NCBI GenBank assembly: GCA_947503335.1
Contig: CANNCY010000003.1
Coordinates: 186,001-250,000 of the forward strand
Source of the DNA: an uncultured Pseudomonadales bacterium
Lineage (GTDB): Bacteria; Pseudomonadota; Gammaproteobacteria; Pseudomonadales; CANNCY01
Length of the DNA: 64,000 nt
Reading direction: 5' to 3'
Below the pieces are notes generated by a model. The model was not told the DNA's origin. It saw nothing but the letters and a program-made list of their open reading frames with translations, and did not search any database. This document shows, piece after piece, positions 1 to 9,877 of this stretch. Position numbers and translations under genes: made by a program. The first letter of the stretch is position 1. Each line of letters starts with the position of its first letter.

Positions 1-897
<897 letters not shown>

Positions 898-907
898 TCT
901 GTGATTG

Positions 908-936
908 CCTATACTGAGGTATTACCTTGGTATAGG
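908..936 (+). promoter_or_regulatory. 13-bp hairpin just before a GTG start
   Basis: The 29 bases fold as CCTATAC-TG-AGGT, a 3-base loop ATT, then ACCT-TG-GTATAGG. That is 13 pairs, two of them G-U. There is no T-run after it, so it is not a standard terminator. It ends eight bases before the GTG start at 945 and buries the only Shine-Dalgarno-like bases (AGG, 934-936). It could limit translation or serve as a protein site; its role is inferred. Confidence 0.5.
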
Positions 937-944
937 ACTTCACC

Positions 945-1784
945 GTGAAATCAATCTACATAGTGTTAGCCGTCTGTTGGCTCGCAGCCTGCGGATCGCA
1001 AGGTAGCATCCCTCAAAAAGCACCAGTGACCGCATTTATCAACGAAAAAAATCTAGATTCTGATAAGTTTCGAGAGCCTTCTGGTATCTGCTACAGCACT
1101 AAATTAAACACCCTGTTTGTAGTGGGCGATCAGGGGCATGTGGCGCAATACAGTCTTGATGGTACGCAGTTAAATCATCGGTTCGTGGGCGAATATGATT
1201 TTGAAGGGATCACTATTGATGATGAGCGAGGGCGCTTATATCTTGCTGTAGAGGGCGAAGAGAAAGTGCTGCAGCTAGATCCTGAATCATTACGTGTTAC
1301 ACGCCGCTTTGAAATTGAGCGAGATTATCAGGGGCAAACGGTCATGGCAGAAGGTGGGCAAGGTATCGAGGGTATTACTTTTGTGCCACGTAAGACGCGG
1401 GGGCAAGCAGATACGTTAATCGTCTCTAACCAATCATTTACGCGGGCACCGGGTTCTGATGGGTCAGCATTGATCACACTACAACTGCCCCTCGAAGGCG
1501 ACCGGTCTACAAAACGATTACCGGTAATCAGATACGAGCCAATGCGCGTAATCGATATTGCCGCCCTTCACTTTGATGTACAAACGGGGATCCTTTTTTA
1601 TGGCAGTGATGCCGAGAGCACGCTGTTTAGGCGCATGCCCAACGGTGATGAGCATTCGTGGCGATTGCCCAGTAGTGCTCAGGAGGGAATTGCGTTCGAC
1701 CATCAGGGAAGCTTCTATCTAGCACGTGATCGCGGCGGTATCTACAGTTATGACGTGACGGAGCAGCTAGTGCCACGGCAATGA
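945..1784 (+). CDS. SdiA-regulated-like beta-propeller lipoprotein
   Basis: A 279-residue protein with a GTG start. The N-terminus is a lipoprotein signal with lipobox LAAC (Cys about residue 16, followed by Gly). The rest has repeated short blades such as PSGICYSTKLNTLFVVGD, DFEGITIDDERGRLYLAVEG and EGIAFDHQGSFYLARD, the pattern of the SdiA-regulated/YjiK family of envelope beta-propellers. The family's biochemical role is not established. The gene is 47 bp from dnaB, with a hairpin in the gap. Its stop codon lies inside a terminator hairpin. Confidence 0.75.
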   Translation: MKSIYIVLAVCWLAACGSQGSIPQKAPVTAFINEKNLDSDKFREPSGICYSTKLNTLFVVGDQGHVAQYSLDGTQLNHRFVGEYDFEGITIDDERGRLYLAVEGEEKVLQLDPESLRVTRRFEIERDYQGQTVMAEGGQGIEGITFVPRKTRGQADTLIVSNQSFTRAPGSDGSALITLQLPLEGDRSTKRLPVIRYEPMRVIDIAALHFDVQTGILFYGSDAESTLFRRMPNGDEHSWRLPSSAQEGIAFDHQGSFYLARDRGGIYSYDVTEQLVPRQ

Positions 1785-1801
1785 CACCGCTGTCATTTTT
1801 T
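1780..1801 (+). terminator. Intrinsic terminator overlapping the stop codon
   Basis: The stem AATGACA/TGTCATT (7 bp) closes a CCGC loop and is followed by a T-run. The TGA stop of the preceding lipoprotein gene (1782-1784) is in the left arm. It separates that gene from panC. Confidence 0.7.
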
Positions 1802-1862
1802 GTGTGATTCGTGGCTGATTGGTGTATTATTAACAGCCTTAAGAGGTGCCAACAAATACGTT

Positions 1863-2711
1863 ATGCAGATATTTACCCAGTTTTCAGAAATCAGAGCCTT
1901 CGTTAAAGCCGCAAAAATGCAAGGCAAGCGCATTGGATTTGTGCCAACGATGGGCAATCTACATGAGGGCCACTTGCAACTAGTTCGCCAAGCGAAACAG
2001 ACTAACGACATCTGTGTGGTCAGTATTTTTGTAAATCCGTTGCAGTTTGGCTTAAGTGAAGATTGGGAGCAGTACCCTCGCACCTTTGATTCAGATGTTG
2101 AAAAGCTTAAGGGCGAAAACACAGAGGTGTTGTTTTACCCTTCTGAAAGCGAGATGTACCCCAATGGTATGCAAAATCAAACACGCGTGTTTTGCCCCAC
2201 CATGACAGATATTCTATGTGGCGCCAGTCGACCTGGTCACTTTGAAGGTGTGACAACCGTGGTAACTAAGCTGTTGCATATCGTTAAACCACACGAGGCC
2301 ATCTTTGGCATTAAAGATTTTCAGCAACTAGCTGTCATACGCCGTATGGCTGAAGATCTATGTATGGATGTGCAAATCTCAGCATCGCCGATAGCGCGAG
2401 CCGCTGATGGCTTGGCGCTTAGTTCGCGAAATGGCTATCTCACCGATGAAGAGCGCCTTACGGCAAATCAGATATACAAATCGCTACAGTGGGTGCAGTC
2501 GCAGCTTGCTAGCGGCGAAACAAATTATAAGCAGCTCGAAGAAGCTGCCTCAAAACAAATCGAGGCCGTCGGCATGCGAATTGACTATTTTAGTATTCGC
2601 AATGCAAAGACCCTCGAAGAAGCGGTTAGCGAAGACGCAAATCTTGTTGTGCTAGCGGCAGCTTACTTAGGCAATACTAGGCTGATAGATAACGTAACCA
2701 TCACACTATAA
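1863..2711 (+). CDS. panC: Pantothenate synthetase
   Basis: PanC joins D-pantoate and beta-alanine with ATP to make pantothenate, the precursor of coenzyme A. I chose ATG 1863 (MQIFTQFSEIR, 282 residues) because PanC proteins start this way and have this length; the longer frame from 1800 adds an unrelated extension that begins inside the terminator region. Visible motifs are PTMGNLHEGH (nucleotide-binding HxGH-type site), FVNPLQFG, GHFEGVTTVVTKL, FGIKDFQQLAVIRRM and ALSSRNGYL. panB is not adjacent here. acs follows 40 bp downstream. Confidence 0.96.
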   Translation: MQIFTQFSEIRAFVKAAKMQGKRIGFVPTMGNLHEGHLQLVRQAKQTNDICVVSIFVNPLQFGLSEDWEQYPRTFDSDVEKLKGENTEVLFYPSESEMYPNGMQNQTRVFCPTMTDILCGASRPGHFEGVTTVVTKLLHIVKPHEAIFGIKDFQQLAVIRRMAEDLCMDVQISASPIARAADGLALSSRNGYLTDEERLTANQIYKSLQWVQSQLASGETNYKQLEEAASKQIEAVGMRIDYFSIRNAKTLEEAVSEDANLVVLAAAYLGNTRLIDNVTITL

Positions 2712-2751
2712 AACCAGGTTACAGAGTAAAGAATAGATCGAGGTCACCCCT

Positions 2752-4650
2752 ATGAATAATACTAATGACAAGACGCCAATCACGCCGGAGCAGTATGAAG
2801 CAATGTATGCTCAATCGCTTAATGACCCTGAGTCATTTTGGCGCGAAATGACCGAGCGATTTGTCACCTTCGACAAGCCTTATACTCAGCTCAATGAGTT
2901 CGATTTCGTCAAGGGCACGGCTTCATGGTTTGACGGCGGTGAGTTGAACGTTTCAGTCAACTGTATTGATCGCCACCTTCCTAAGCGGGCAAATCAAACA
3001 GCGATTATTTGGGAAGGCGATGATCCAGAAGACAGCGCAGAAATTAGCTATCAGCAATTGTCTGAAGAGGTAAATAAACTCGCCAATGCTTTGCGTGCCC
3101 GCGGTGTTAAGAAGGGTGATCGCGTGTGCATATACATGCCAATGATCGTTGAGGCGAGCTACGCGATGCTAGCCTGTGCACGTATTGGGGCAATTCATTC
3201 GGTAGTGTTTGGTGGCTTTTCGCCTGAGGCTTTGGCCGGCCGAATTCAAGATTCTGAATGCTCAGTATTGATCACCGCTGATGAAGGTGTTCGTGGTGGT
3301 AAGGCGATTCCGCTAAAGGCGAACGCCGATACTGCACTGCAAAACTGCCCCACAATTCATACTAACCTAGTGGTGAAGCGCACCGGCGGCGATGTTAACT
3401 GGAACGATACAATCGATGTTTGGTATCACGATCTAGTAGATGCACAAAGCACAGAGTGTGCACCAGAATCAATGGCATCAGAAGACCCATTGTTTATTTT
3501 GTATACCTCAGGTTCTACTGGTAAGCCCAAGGGCGTACTGCACACCACCGCAGGTTACCTGTTAGGTGCGGCCATGACGCACAAGTACAGCTTTGATTAT
3601 CGCGAGGGCGAGGTGTACTGGTGTACTGCTGATGTGGGCTGGGTAACAGGGCATAGTTATATTGTTTATGGCCCGTTAGCTAATGGTGCTATCACCTTAA
3701 TGTTTGAGGGCGTGCCTACTTACCCAGACGCATCACGCTGTTGGCAGGTGATCGATAAGCACAACGTTGCAACTTTCTACACCGCGCCAACCGCTATTCG
3801 TGCGTTAATGGCAAAAGGTGACGAGTACGTTACTAAAACGTCTCGTAAATCGCTTCGTTTGTTAGGCACGGTTGGCGAGCCTATTAACCCAGAAGCATGG
3901 GAGTGGTACAACCGCGTCGTTGGCGAAGAGCGTTGCCCAATTATTGATACTTGGTGGCAGACTGAAACGGGTGCGCATATGATTTCGCCGCTGCCCGGTG
4001 CGATGGAGTTAAAACCTGGTTCGGCAACTAAACCCTACTTTGGTGTTGAGCTCGCTATCTTAGATGGTGAAGGCAATGAATTAGAAGGCGAGTGCGAAGG
4101 CGTGCTTGTGATTAAGCGTTCGTGGCCGTCACAGATTCGTTCGGTATATGGTGATCACCAGCGTTGCGTTGATACCTACTACGGAACGTTTCCTGGCTAT
4201 TACTTTACTGGCGACGGCGCAAAGCGTGATGCCGATGGGTACTACTGGATTACCGGTCGCGTTGACGATGTGTTAAACGTATCAGGGCATCGCATGGGTA
4301 CAGCAGAAATCGAAAGTGCACTGGTGCTACACCAGTCAGTGTCAGAGGCAGCGGTGGTTGGATTTCCGCATGACGTTAAAGGTCAAGGCATATACTGCTA
4401 TGTAACTTTGATGGATGGCCAGCAGCCCACTGATGAACTTAAAGCAGAGCTAGTGAAAATGTGTGCGACTGAAATTGGGCCGATCGCAAAACCTGATGTG
4501 ATTCACTTCGCTTCAGGCTTACCTAAAACGCGTTCAGGCAAAATTATGCGTCGTATTCTGCGCAAGATTGCAGAAGGTGACACATCGAACTTAGGTGATA
4601 CATCAACACTAGCTGACCCAAGTGTTGTAGATGAGTTAATGGCGGTTTAA
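2752..4650 (+). CDS. acs: Acetyl-coenzyme A synthetase
   Basis: This AMP-forming ligase turns acetate, ATP and CoA into acetyl-CoA. At 632 residues it is close to the usual 640-650. Motifs in order: the P-loop-like [11 protein letters not shown], acetate-pocket region [16 protein letters not shown] (A5), [25 protein letters not shown] (A7-A8 hinge), and [13 protein letters not shown], where Lys about 597 is the residue that deacetylase/acetylase systems act on in known Acs enzymes. The start has a GAGGT Shine-Dalgarno. A folded region and terminator follow. Confidence 0.97.
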   Translation: MNNTNDKTPITPEQYEAMYAQSLNDPESFWREMTERFVTFDKPYTQLNEFDFVKGTASWFDGGELNVSVNCIDRHLPKRANQTAIIWEGDDPEDSAEISYQQLSEEVNKLANALRARGVKKGDRVCIYMPMIVEASYAMLACARIGAIHSVVFGGFSPEALAGRIQDSECSVLITADEGVRGGKAIPLKANADTALQNCPTIHTNLVVKRTGGDVNWNDTIDVWYHDLVDAQSTECAPESMASEDPLFILYTSGSTGKPKGVLHTTAGYLLGAAMTHKYSFDYREGEVYWCTADVGWVTGHSYIVYGPLANGAITLMFEGVPTYPDASRCWQVIDKHNVATFYTAPTAIRALMAKGDEYVTKTSRKSLRLLGTVGEPINPEAWEWYNRVVGEERCPIIDTWWQTETGAHMISPLPGAMELKPGSATKPYFGVELAILDGEGNELEGECEGVLVIKRSWPSQIRSVYGDHQRCVDTYYGTFPGYYFTGDGAKRDADGYYWITGRVDDVLNVSGHRMGTAEIESALVLHQSVSEAAVVGFPHDVKGQGIYCYVTLMDGQQPTDELKAELVKMCATEIGPIAKPDVIHFASGLPKTRSGKIMRRILRKIAEGDTSNLGDTSTLADPSVVDELMAV

Positions 4651-4668
4651 TTAGTAACCGACAAACTG

Positions 4669-4863
4669 TATTAAGGGGGCTTGGCGCGTTTAGTGACACG
4701 CCAAATGTTGGGTTTAAATAGCTTCGTCGGCTGAACGCAGTGATGCGTTACTTTAAGGCTACATGGGCGGGGCTATAAGTGAGGGGGATTCCCTCCAGTC
4801 GACCTAACATCAGGCTCCCTCAGCCGAAATATTAAAGGCAGCCCTAGGGCTGCCTTCTTTTTT
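4669..4863 (+). ncRNA. Candidate structured RNA between acs and ribB
   Basis: This non-coding stretch contains nested pairing. TTGGCG/CGCCAA (4681-4686/4699-4704) forms one hairpin. TCGGCTGA/TCAGCCGA (4727-4734/4820-4827) forms an 8-bp closing stem. Inside it lie ACGCA-GTGA-TGCGT (4735-4748, a GNRA-type loop) and GAGGG-GGATT-CCCTC (4781-4795). A strong terminator follows at 4835. A weak -10-like TATTAA sits at 4669. It may be a free small RNA or a structured acs 3' UTR; no known family was recognised. Confidence 0.35.
4835..4863 (+). terminator. Intrinsic terminator after acs
   Basis: A perfect 22-base palindrome (AAGGCAGCCCT/AGGGCTGCCTT) is followed by CTTTTTT. It ends plus-strand transcription from acs or from the candidate RNA, before the convergent ribB gene. 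Confidence 0.9.
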
Positions 4864-4882
4864 AATGCTAATCAGTAAAAGC

Positions 4883-6007
4883 TCATTTGCCTGGCGAATG
4901 AATGTACTCTGTTACTTCAAGATGGAATCCAGCAAGGCCAGAATACTTAACGGGCGAGCTCAACAGACGCATTTTACCAACACCCATTTCGCGAAGAATT
5001 TGCGAGCCTGTGCCAATTAAAGCGAAAACCCCTGCGGGGTTGCCCGGGTGGGTATTCACTCGCACATCGGCGACTGGTTCAGGGAACGCCTTAGCTTGGG
5101 CAGCCAGATTGGCTGCATCTAGATCTTGGCCTAGAACCACAAGCACACCGCCTTCGTCGTGAATCTTTTTCATAGATTCATCAAAGCTCCAGCCGTCGCT
5201 TTCAGGTCGTTGTAGACCAAAGGTGTCGCGAAGTGGGCTAATCGTTTGCACGCGTACAAAGCAAGGCTCATCTTCTTTGATCTCACCTTTGGTAAAGGCA
5301 AAGTGAGTCTGGCCGTAGATGGTGTCTGTAAAGGTGGTCATGGTCATCTCGCCCACCTGGGTTTGCACCTGCTGCTGCGCAACCTGATCTACGGTTTTTT
5401 CATTCAGTAAACGGTATTCGATAAGTTGCGCGATGGTGCCCATTTTAAGGTCGTGCTTTTCGCAGAACTTCTCTAGGTCGTCGCGTTTACTCATCGTGCC
5501 ATCTTCGTTCATGATTTCAACAATCACAGCCGAAGGGGCAAAGCCAGCTAATCGAGCAAGGTCGCAGCCTGCTTCGGTGTGGCCGGCGCGAGTTAGTACA
5601 CCGCCAGGTTTTGCAATTAACGGAAAGATGTGACCAGGCATTACAAGATCTGTCGGCTTTGCATCTTTGGCGATAGCCGCTTGAACGGTTGTAGCTCGGT
5701 CTGCGGCAGAGATACCAGTGGTGGTGCCTTGGGCTGCTTCGATCGATACCGTGAAATTAGTAGACAGTGGCGCACGATTGTCACGCACCATTAATGGTAG
5801 CTGCAACTGCTCGGCCCGTTCTTCGGTGACAGTCATGCAGATAAGGCCACATCCTTGACGCGCAAAGAACGTGATGTGCTCGGGGGTGACAGATTCAGAG
5901 GCAATAATTAGATCGCCTTCGTTCTCGCGATCTTCGTCGTCCATCAAGATAACGGGTTTGCCTGCTCTAAGATCAGCAATGATCTCTTCGATACTACTAA
6001 GTGCCAT
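4883..6007 (-). CDS. ribB: 3,4-dihydroxy-2-butanone-4-phosphate synthase with degenerate GCH2-like domain (RibBX type)
   Basis: The N-terminal ~200 residues form a complete RibB, which converts ribulose 5-phosphate to the four-carbon riboflavin precursor: DDEDRENEGDL, the GISAADRATT loop and HTEAGCDLARLAG are all present. The C-terminal ~170 residues are GTP cyclohydrolase II-like in layout but lack HSECLTGD, the RCDCG zinc cysteines and the [10 protein letters not shown] segment (they read VRVQTISPLRDTFGLQR instead). This matches the RibBX variant known in Proteobacteria, in which only RibB activity is expected. An intact RibA is at 28331. No FMN riboswitch is visible in the short upstream gap. 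Confidence 0.92.
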   Translation of the reverse strand: MALSSIEEIIADLRAGKPVILMDDEDRENEGDLIIASESVTPEHITFFARQGCGLICMTVTEERAEQLQLPLMVRDNRAPLSTNFTVSIEAAQGTTTGISAADRATTVQAAIAKDAKPTDLVMPGHIFPLIAKPGGVLTRAGHTEAGCDLARLAGFAPSAVIVEIMNEDGTMSKRDDLEKFCEKHDLKMGTIAQLIEYRLLNEKTVDQVAQQQVQTQVGEMTMTTFTDTIYGQTHFAFTKGEIKEDEPCFVRVQTISPLRDTFGLQRPESDGWSFDESMKKIHDEGGVLVVLGQDLDAANLAAQAKAFPEPVADVRVNTHPGNPAGVFALIGTGSQILREMGVGKMRLLSSPVKYSGLAGFHLEVTEYIHSPGK

Positions 6008-6089
6008 GGTGATACCTACTATATTTTTCTGCAGCTAATACTAAACCACAGTGCAAGGCGGTGTAAGGGGTTGGCACAAATACAGGTAC

Positions 6090-6121
6090 AAAAAAGCCCC
6101 ACCTAAATAGGCAGGGCTTTT
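6090..6121 (-). terminator. Terminator of the POT transporter gene
   Basis: On the minus strand AAAAGCCC and GGGCTTTT pair across an inner CCT/AGG pairing, followed by TTTTTT. It lies between the end of the transporter gene and the start of ribB. Confidence 0.85.
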
Positions 6122-6156
6122 CAAGGTAGATCGAAGCTTAGATCGAAGCTATGCGA

Positions 6157-7656
6157 TTAAGCGGTTTCTTTCTTTTCGATTTCCCACTTGCGCGTTACAA
6201 AGCCTGCAACCAAGATCACTACGGCAAAGCCGATACTGATCATCGCAATGTTTAAGAACAGTGGTGGAATCGTTGATAGATCGTTTGCGTCAAAGCCACC
6301 AGCAATAAGGCCAGCGATGATGTTGCCAATTGAGTAGGTTAGTACAAATACACCCATCATCTGACCTGCAAAGCGCTTAGGCGACAGCTTACTTACTGCT
6401 GCAAGGGCAACTGGGCTAATGCACAGCTCACCAACGGTGTGCAAGAAATAAGTCGCAACTAGCCAGTAGGGGGCAACAGGTAGTTCAGCTGCAGCTCGCT
6501 GAGCAGCAAAGTACATCACGATGAAACCACTCGCCATGATTAAGATACCTACAGCGGCTTTGATGCCGAATGCAGGGCTAACCATACGCTGACCTAGCTT
6601 GATCCAAAGGGCTGCCATGAATGGCGACAGCACGATGATGAAGAATGGATTAGCATTTTGGAACCATGCTGTTGGAATAGTGAAGGTGCCAACGGTGCGG
6701 TCGACAATTTCATTAGCGAAAAGGTTTAGAGACGATCCTGCCTGCTCAAAACCGGCCCAGAAACATGCTGAACCAATACATACCAGCAGTAAAGCAAGCA
6801 TCTTACGCTTTTCGTCGCCATCTAGCTGGCCAAAGAAGAATACTTTAGCAAAGTAAGCCACGAACAGCGCAGTGAAGATAACAGCAGATGCCTGAGCAAT
6901 GGGCTGAGGGTCAAGCGAGATCGTGCCGGTGATAGCTAGTACAAACAGTACCGCAACCAATGCAACGAAACCCCAAACACCCATCCAAGCAGTTTTTTGG
7001 CCTGATTCGGTTAAAGGTGCAATTGGCTTATCGCCCACGCCTTTTAAATTGCCTTTTGTTAGCTTGAACTGTACAAGGCCAAAGAACATGCCGATAGCCG
7101 CGGCGCCGAACGCCCAATGTGGGCCAAACGACTCTTCTTGATACAGCCAGCCACAAACGGTGTAGCCGATTAGCGAGCCGATGTTGATGCCCATATAGTA
7201 AAGCGCATAACCTGCTTCGACACGGGCGTCACCCTTGTTGTAAAGTTGGCCAACAGCGGCAGTGATGTTGGGCTTTAGCATACCGGTACCTAGTACAAGC
7301 AAGATCAAGCCTAAGAAGAATGTCTCGGTGCTGGGTACTGCTAGCGCGATGTGACCGCACATGATCACGATGCCGCCGTACCAAATTGCTTTTTGGCCGC
7401 CGATTAGTCGGTCTGCCATCCAGCCACCGGGTAGGCCCATAAGATATACAAAGCCCGTGTAAAGACCGTAGATCGCAGTGGCCATAGCAGCGTCTTCAAT
7501 GCCAATGCCGCCGTCTTGCATAGATAGTGTTAAATAAAGTACGAGTAAGCCACGCATACCGTAGTAGCTCATGCGTTCCCACATCTCTGTGAAGAACAGG
7601 GTCTGAAGCCCTTTAGGGTGGCCAAAGAAGCCAGTATCTAGATTGTTATTAGACAT
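6157..7656 (-). CDS. POT/PTR-family proton-coupled peptide transporter
   Basis: This integral membrane protein takes up di- and tripeptides with protons. I start it at ATG 7656 (MSNNNLDTGFFGHPKGLQ, 499 residues); the longer frame from 7749 adds 31 residues that do not match the family. The signature FFTEMWERMSYYGMRGLLVLYL contains the ExxER motif near the first helix, and GLYTGFVYLMGLPGGWMADRLIGGQKAIWYGG is the PTR2 family motif. About 14 hydrophobic segments follow, including WFQNANPFFIIVLSPF. It ends in a basic/acidic tail. It probably supplies peptide nitrogen, consistent with the secreted peptidases nearby. Confidence 0.92.
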   Translation of the reverse strand: MSNNNLDTGFFGHPKGLQTLFFTEMWERMSYYGMRGLLVLYLTLSMQDGGIGIEDAAMATAIYGLYTGFVYLMGLPGGWMADRLIGGQKAIWYGGIVIMCGHIALAVPSTETFFLGLILLVLGTGMLKPNITAAVGQLYNKGDARVEAGYALYYMGINIGSLIGYTVCGWLYQEESFGPHWAFGAAAIGMFFGLVQFKLTKGNLKGVGDKPIAPLTESGQKTAWMGVWGFVALVAVLFVLAITGTISLDPQPIAQASAVIFTALFVAYFAKVFFFGQLDGDEKRKMLALLLVCIGSACFWAGFEQAGSSLNLFANEIVDRTVGTFTIPTAWFQNANPFFIIVLSPFMAALWIKLGQRMVSPAFGIKAAVGILIMASGFIVMYFAAQRAAAELPVAPYWLVATYFLHTVGELCISPVALAAVSKLSPKRFAGQMMGVFVLTYSIGNIIAGLIAGGFDANDLSTIPPLFLNIAMISIGFAVVILVAGFVTRKWEIEKKETA

Positions 7657-7806
7657 AAATTTCTCATAGAGGCAAAAATACCGCCCTGTTATAACAGTTT
7701 GCAGCGATAACCGCCATAAATTCGCCAAATATGGTTGGAACAACTGCATACGCTAGGGTACTATTTGGTCACAATTTACATGCACACATAACAATAAAGG
7801 CTAACC

Positions 7807-9753
7807 ATGAAGAAAAAGCTATCTGCCATTGCTGTTGCAATGGGTGTGATGACCTCTGCTTCTGTACTTGCAGAATCTCCCTATACTAATCTGTACGCCT
7901 TCGGTGACTCGCTAACTGACTCGGGTACTACTGGAAGTAAGGCTACGAATGATGGAGCGACTCTGGGAATAGAGCGTTTTGCGGTTACAATTCAAGACAA
8001 CGACTTCACAAATGCATTTGATGCAATCACCATGCTACCTACAGGTGGCACAAATTTCTCTGTAGGGGCTTTCAATTCAAGTGATGTTCTCACGTCAATT
8101 TTAGGGGCTGACATTACTCCAGCTGGTAGGGATAGAAACCCGCTAACAGGGGCTTTAGCTGACGCTTTTCACTATTCTCTAGCGTATGGTACTTCGATCG
8201 ACAAAGACGCGATCTACTACGTCAGTGGTGGCGGTAATGACTTCCTAAGTTTGGCTAATGACTCACGAATGAATCCTGCTTTGCCGGGGTATGATCCGGT
8301 TTTAGCGGCTCAAATTGCACAAGAGACTGTATTAAACGGTGTTCAGCGTATTGTAACCGGAGCGGAGTATTTCGGGTCATTGGGCGCTAACTATATCGTG
8401 GTACCAAATTTAGTAGCATTAGAATTTGCCCCAGGGGTTGTTTTAACAGGTGCTTCGGATTCTGGTAAAGCCTTTGCAGAAGGCTTCAATACTGCACTAG
8501 AGATAGCGCTTGCGGGAAGTAACAACAATATCATTGTAGTGGACAACCATTTAGCGATGCGCGAATTTTTCGCAGATACTCAGGCCTATGGCTTTGCTCT
8601 CGATGGAGCTACTCAGTCGATGATTTGCTACGATGGCTGTAACTTTTTAACTGGCTCAGCTACAGGGTTTGAGAAAGAGTTGGTGCCGGGTGTTCCGAAT
8701 CCAAATGCAAATGCCGACTTCTTTGCATTTAATGATCCAATTCACCCCACTGGTGCTGGTCACGCACTGTTTAGCATACAATTGGACAACGTGTTCACCG
8801 CACCAGATGTGTTTGGTTCGATGGCTCAGCTAGCACTATCTGACAGCCGCGACCAGGTAGAAGGTGTGCGTTCGCAGATGAACGCTCTACGTTACAGTGA
8901 TCAAGGTGCTGGCCTAATTTTGGCAGGCGGATACGTTGACGGTGATTGGGGTGCAGACCTACACATGGGTGCTGACCGCGAAATGACCTCGTACACGGCT
9001 GGTCTGCATGCGCCAGTTGGCGAAGATACACGCGTGGCTGTCGCTCTAACTAGCAGTAGCTCAGAAGTAATGTACGGTTCAAGCTATGGCAGCGATCAAT
9101 ATGCAGGTATTGACGGCGCTAAACTCGAATCTGATGGCATGGGTATTGTTGCGTCAATCACCCATAACGCAGGTGCTCTATATTTTGAAGTAACCCCTGA
9201 ATTGACCTGGGGTTCGATGGACACTGAACGCGATTTACGTATTCTTCAGCTAGATCGTCTACAAACAGCTGATACTGACTTCACTTCGGCAGGTGTAACG
9301 CTATCGTCGGGTTGGGATATGCTGTCTGCTGATAACATCGCCTTCGGCCCAATGATTGAGTACAGCTACCGCAACGTTACGGTTGATGCTTTCTCAGAAA
9401 ACGAGATGAACTCGAATGCGCTAAGCGTTAGTAAGCAACGCTGGAAAGAAAACCTTGTGGGCGGTGGTGTTTTTGGTAACTACCAGGCAGGTAACTTCTT
9501 TGTAGATGCTAGCTACCGCTATCTTGAAAACCTAGACGACGGCCGTGAGTCGTTGACGATGGCGCTGCAAAGCATTCAGGCGAACTCGTTCTGGCTGCCA
9601 ACGCAGATGCGTACTGACGAAATCACTGACGCGCAGATCAGCGCTGGTTACAACTTCTGTGACTGGATGGTGAAGGGTCAGTACCGCTATCAAGATGCTG
9701 GTGCACAGGGCAAGAACGATCTGTTCAACGTTAGCGTAAGCTATGCGTTTTAA
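7807..9753 (+). CDS. GDSL (SGNH) lipase/esterase autotransporter
   Basis: A 648-residue type Va secreted esterase resembling Pseudomonas EstA. A Sec signal peptide (to about ASVLAES) precedes the passenger. Block I is YAFGDSLTDSG with catalytic Ser35, block III is GGND with Asn144, and block V is DPIHPTGAGH with Asp310 and His313. Residues ~360-648 form an autotransporter beta-barrel with alternating hydrophobic strands and a C-terminal Phe (VSVSYAF). The enzyme is probably anchored on the cell surface and hydrolyses esters or lipids. It is a single gene with AAAGG as Shine-Dalgarno and a strong terminator after it. Confidence 0.93.
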   Translation: MKKKLSAIAVAMGVMTSASVLAESPYTNLYAFGDSLTDSGTTGSKATNDGATLGIERFAVTIQDNDFTNAFDAITMLPTGGTNFSVGAFNSSDVLTSILGADITPAGRDRNPLTGALADAFHYSLAYGTSIDKDAIYYVSGGGNDFLSLANDSRMNPALPGYDPVLAAQIAQETVLNGVQRIVTGAEYFGSLGANYIVVPNLVALEFAPGVVLTGASDSGKAFAEGFNTALEIALAGSNNNIIVVDNHLAMREFFADTQAYGFALDGATQSMICYDGCNFLTGSATGFEKELVPGVPNPNANADFFAFNDPIHPTGAGHALFSIQLDNVFTAPDVFGSMAQLALSDSRDQVEGVRSQMNALRYSDQGAGLILAGGYVDGDWGADLHMGADREMTSYTAGLHAPVGEDTRVAVALTSSSSEVMYGSSYGSDQYAGIDGAKLESDGMGIVASITHNAGALYFEVTPELTWGSMDTERDLRILQLDRLQTADTDFTSAGVTLSSGWDMLSADNIAFGPMIEYSYRNVTVDAFSENEMNSNALSVSKQRWKENLVGGGVFGNYQAGNFFVDASYRYLENLDDGRESLTMALQSIQANSFWLPTQMRTDEITDAQISAGYNFCDWMVKGQYRYQDAGAQGKNDLFNVSVSYAF

Positions 9754-9809
9754 GACTATGACGCTCTAATTGGTAGGGCGAGTTTTAACTCGCTCTGTCA
9801 ATCACCCAT

Positions 9810-9840
9810 AAAAAAGCCGACTTAATAAGTCGGCTTTTTT
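9810..9840 (+). terminator. Terminator after the esterase autotransporter
   Basis: An almost perfect palindrome AAAAAGCCGACTTA/TAAGTCGGCTTTTT with T-runs in both directions. It may also act for the convergent minus-strand operon that ends at 9878. Confidence 0.92.
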
Positions 9841-9877
9841 GTATGCAGGCATTTTGTTCGCTAGGCTGTTTGCTAGA

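Noticed and set aside
1800-1862. Longer panC start at 1800
   Set aside because: The added 21 residues lie in the terminator/promoter gap and do not match PanC.
6008-6156. Possible FMN riboswitch before ribB
   Set aside because: Too short, and only the transporter terminator is visible; the conserved riboswitch junction is absent.
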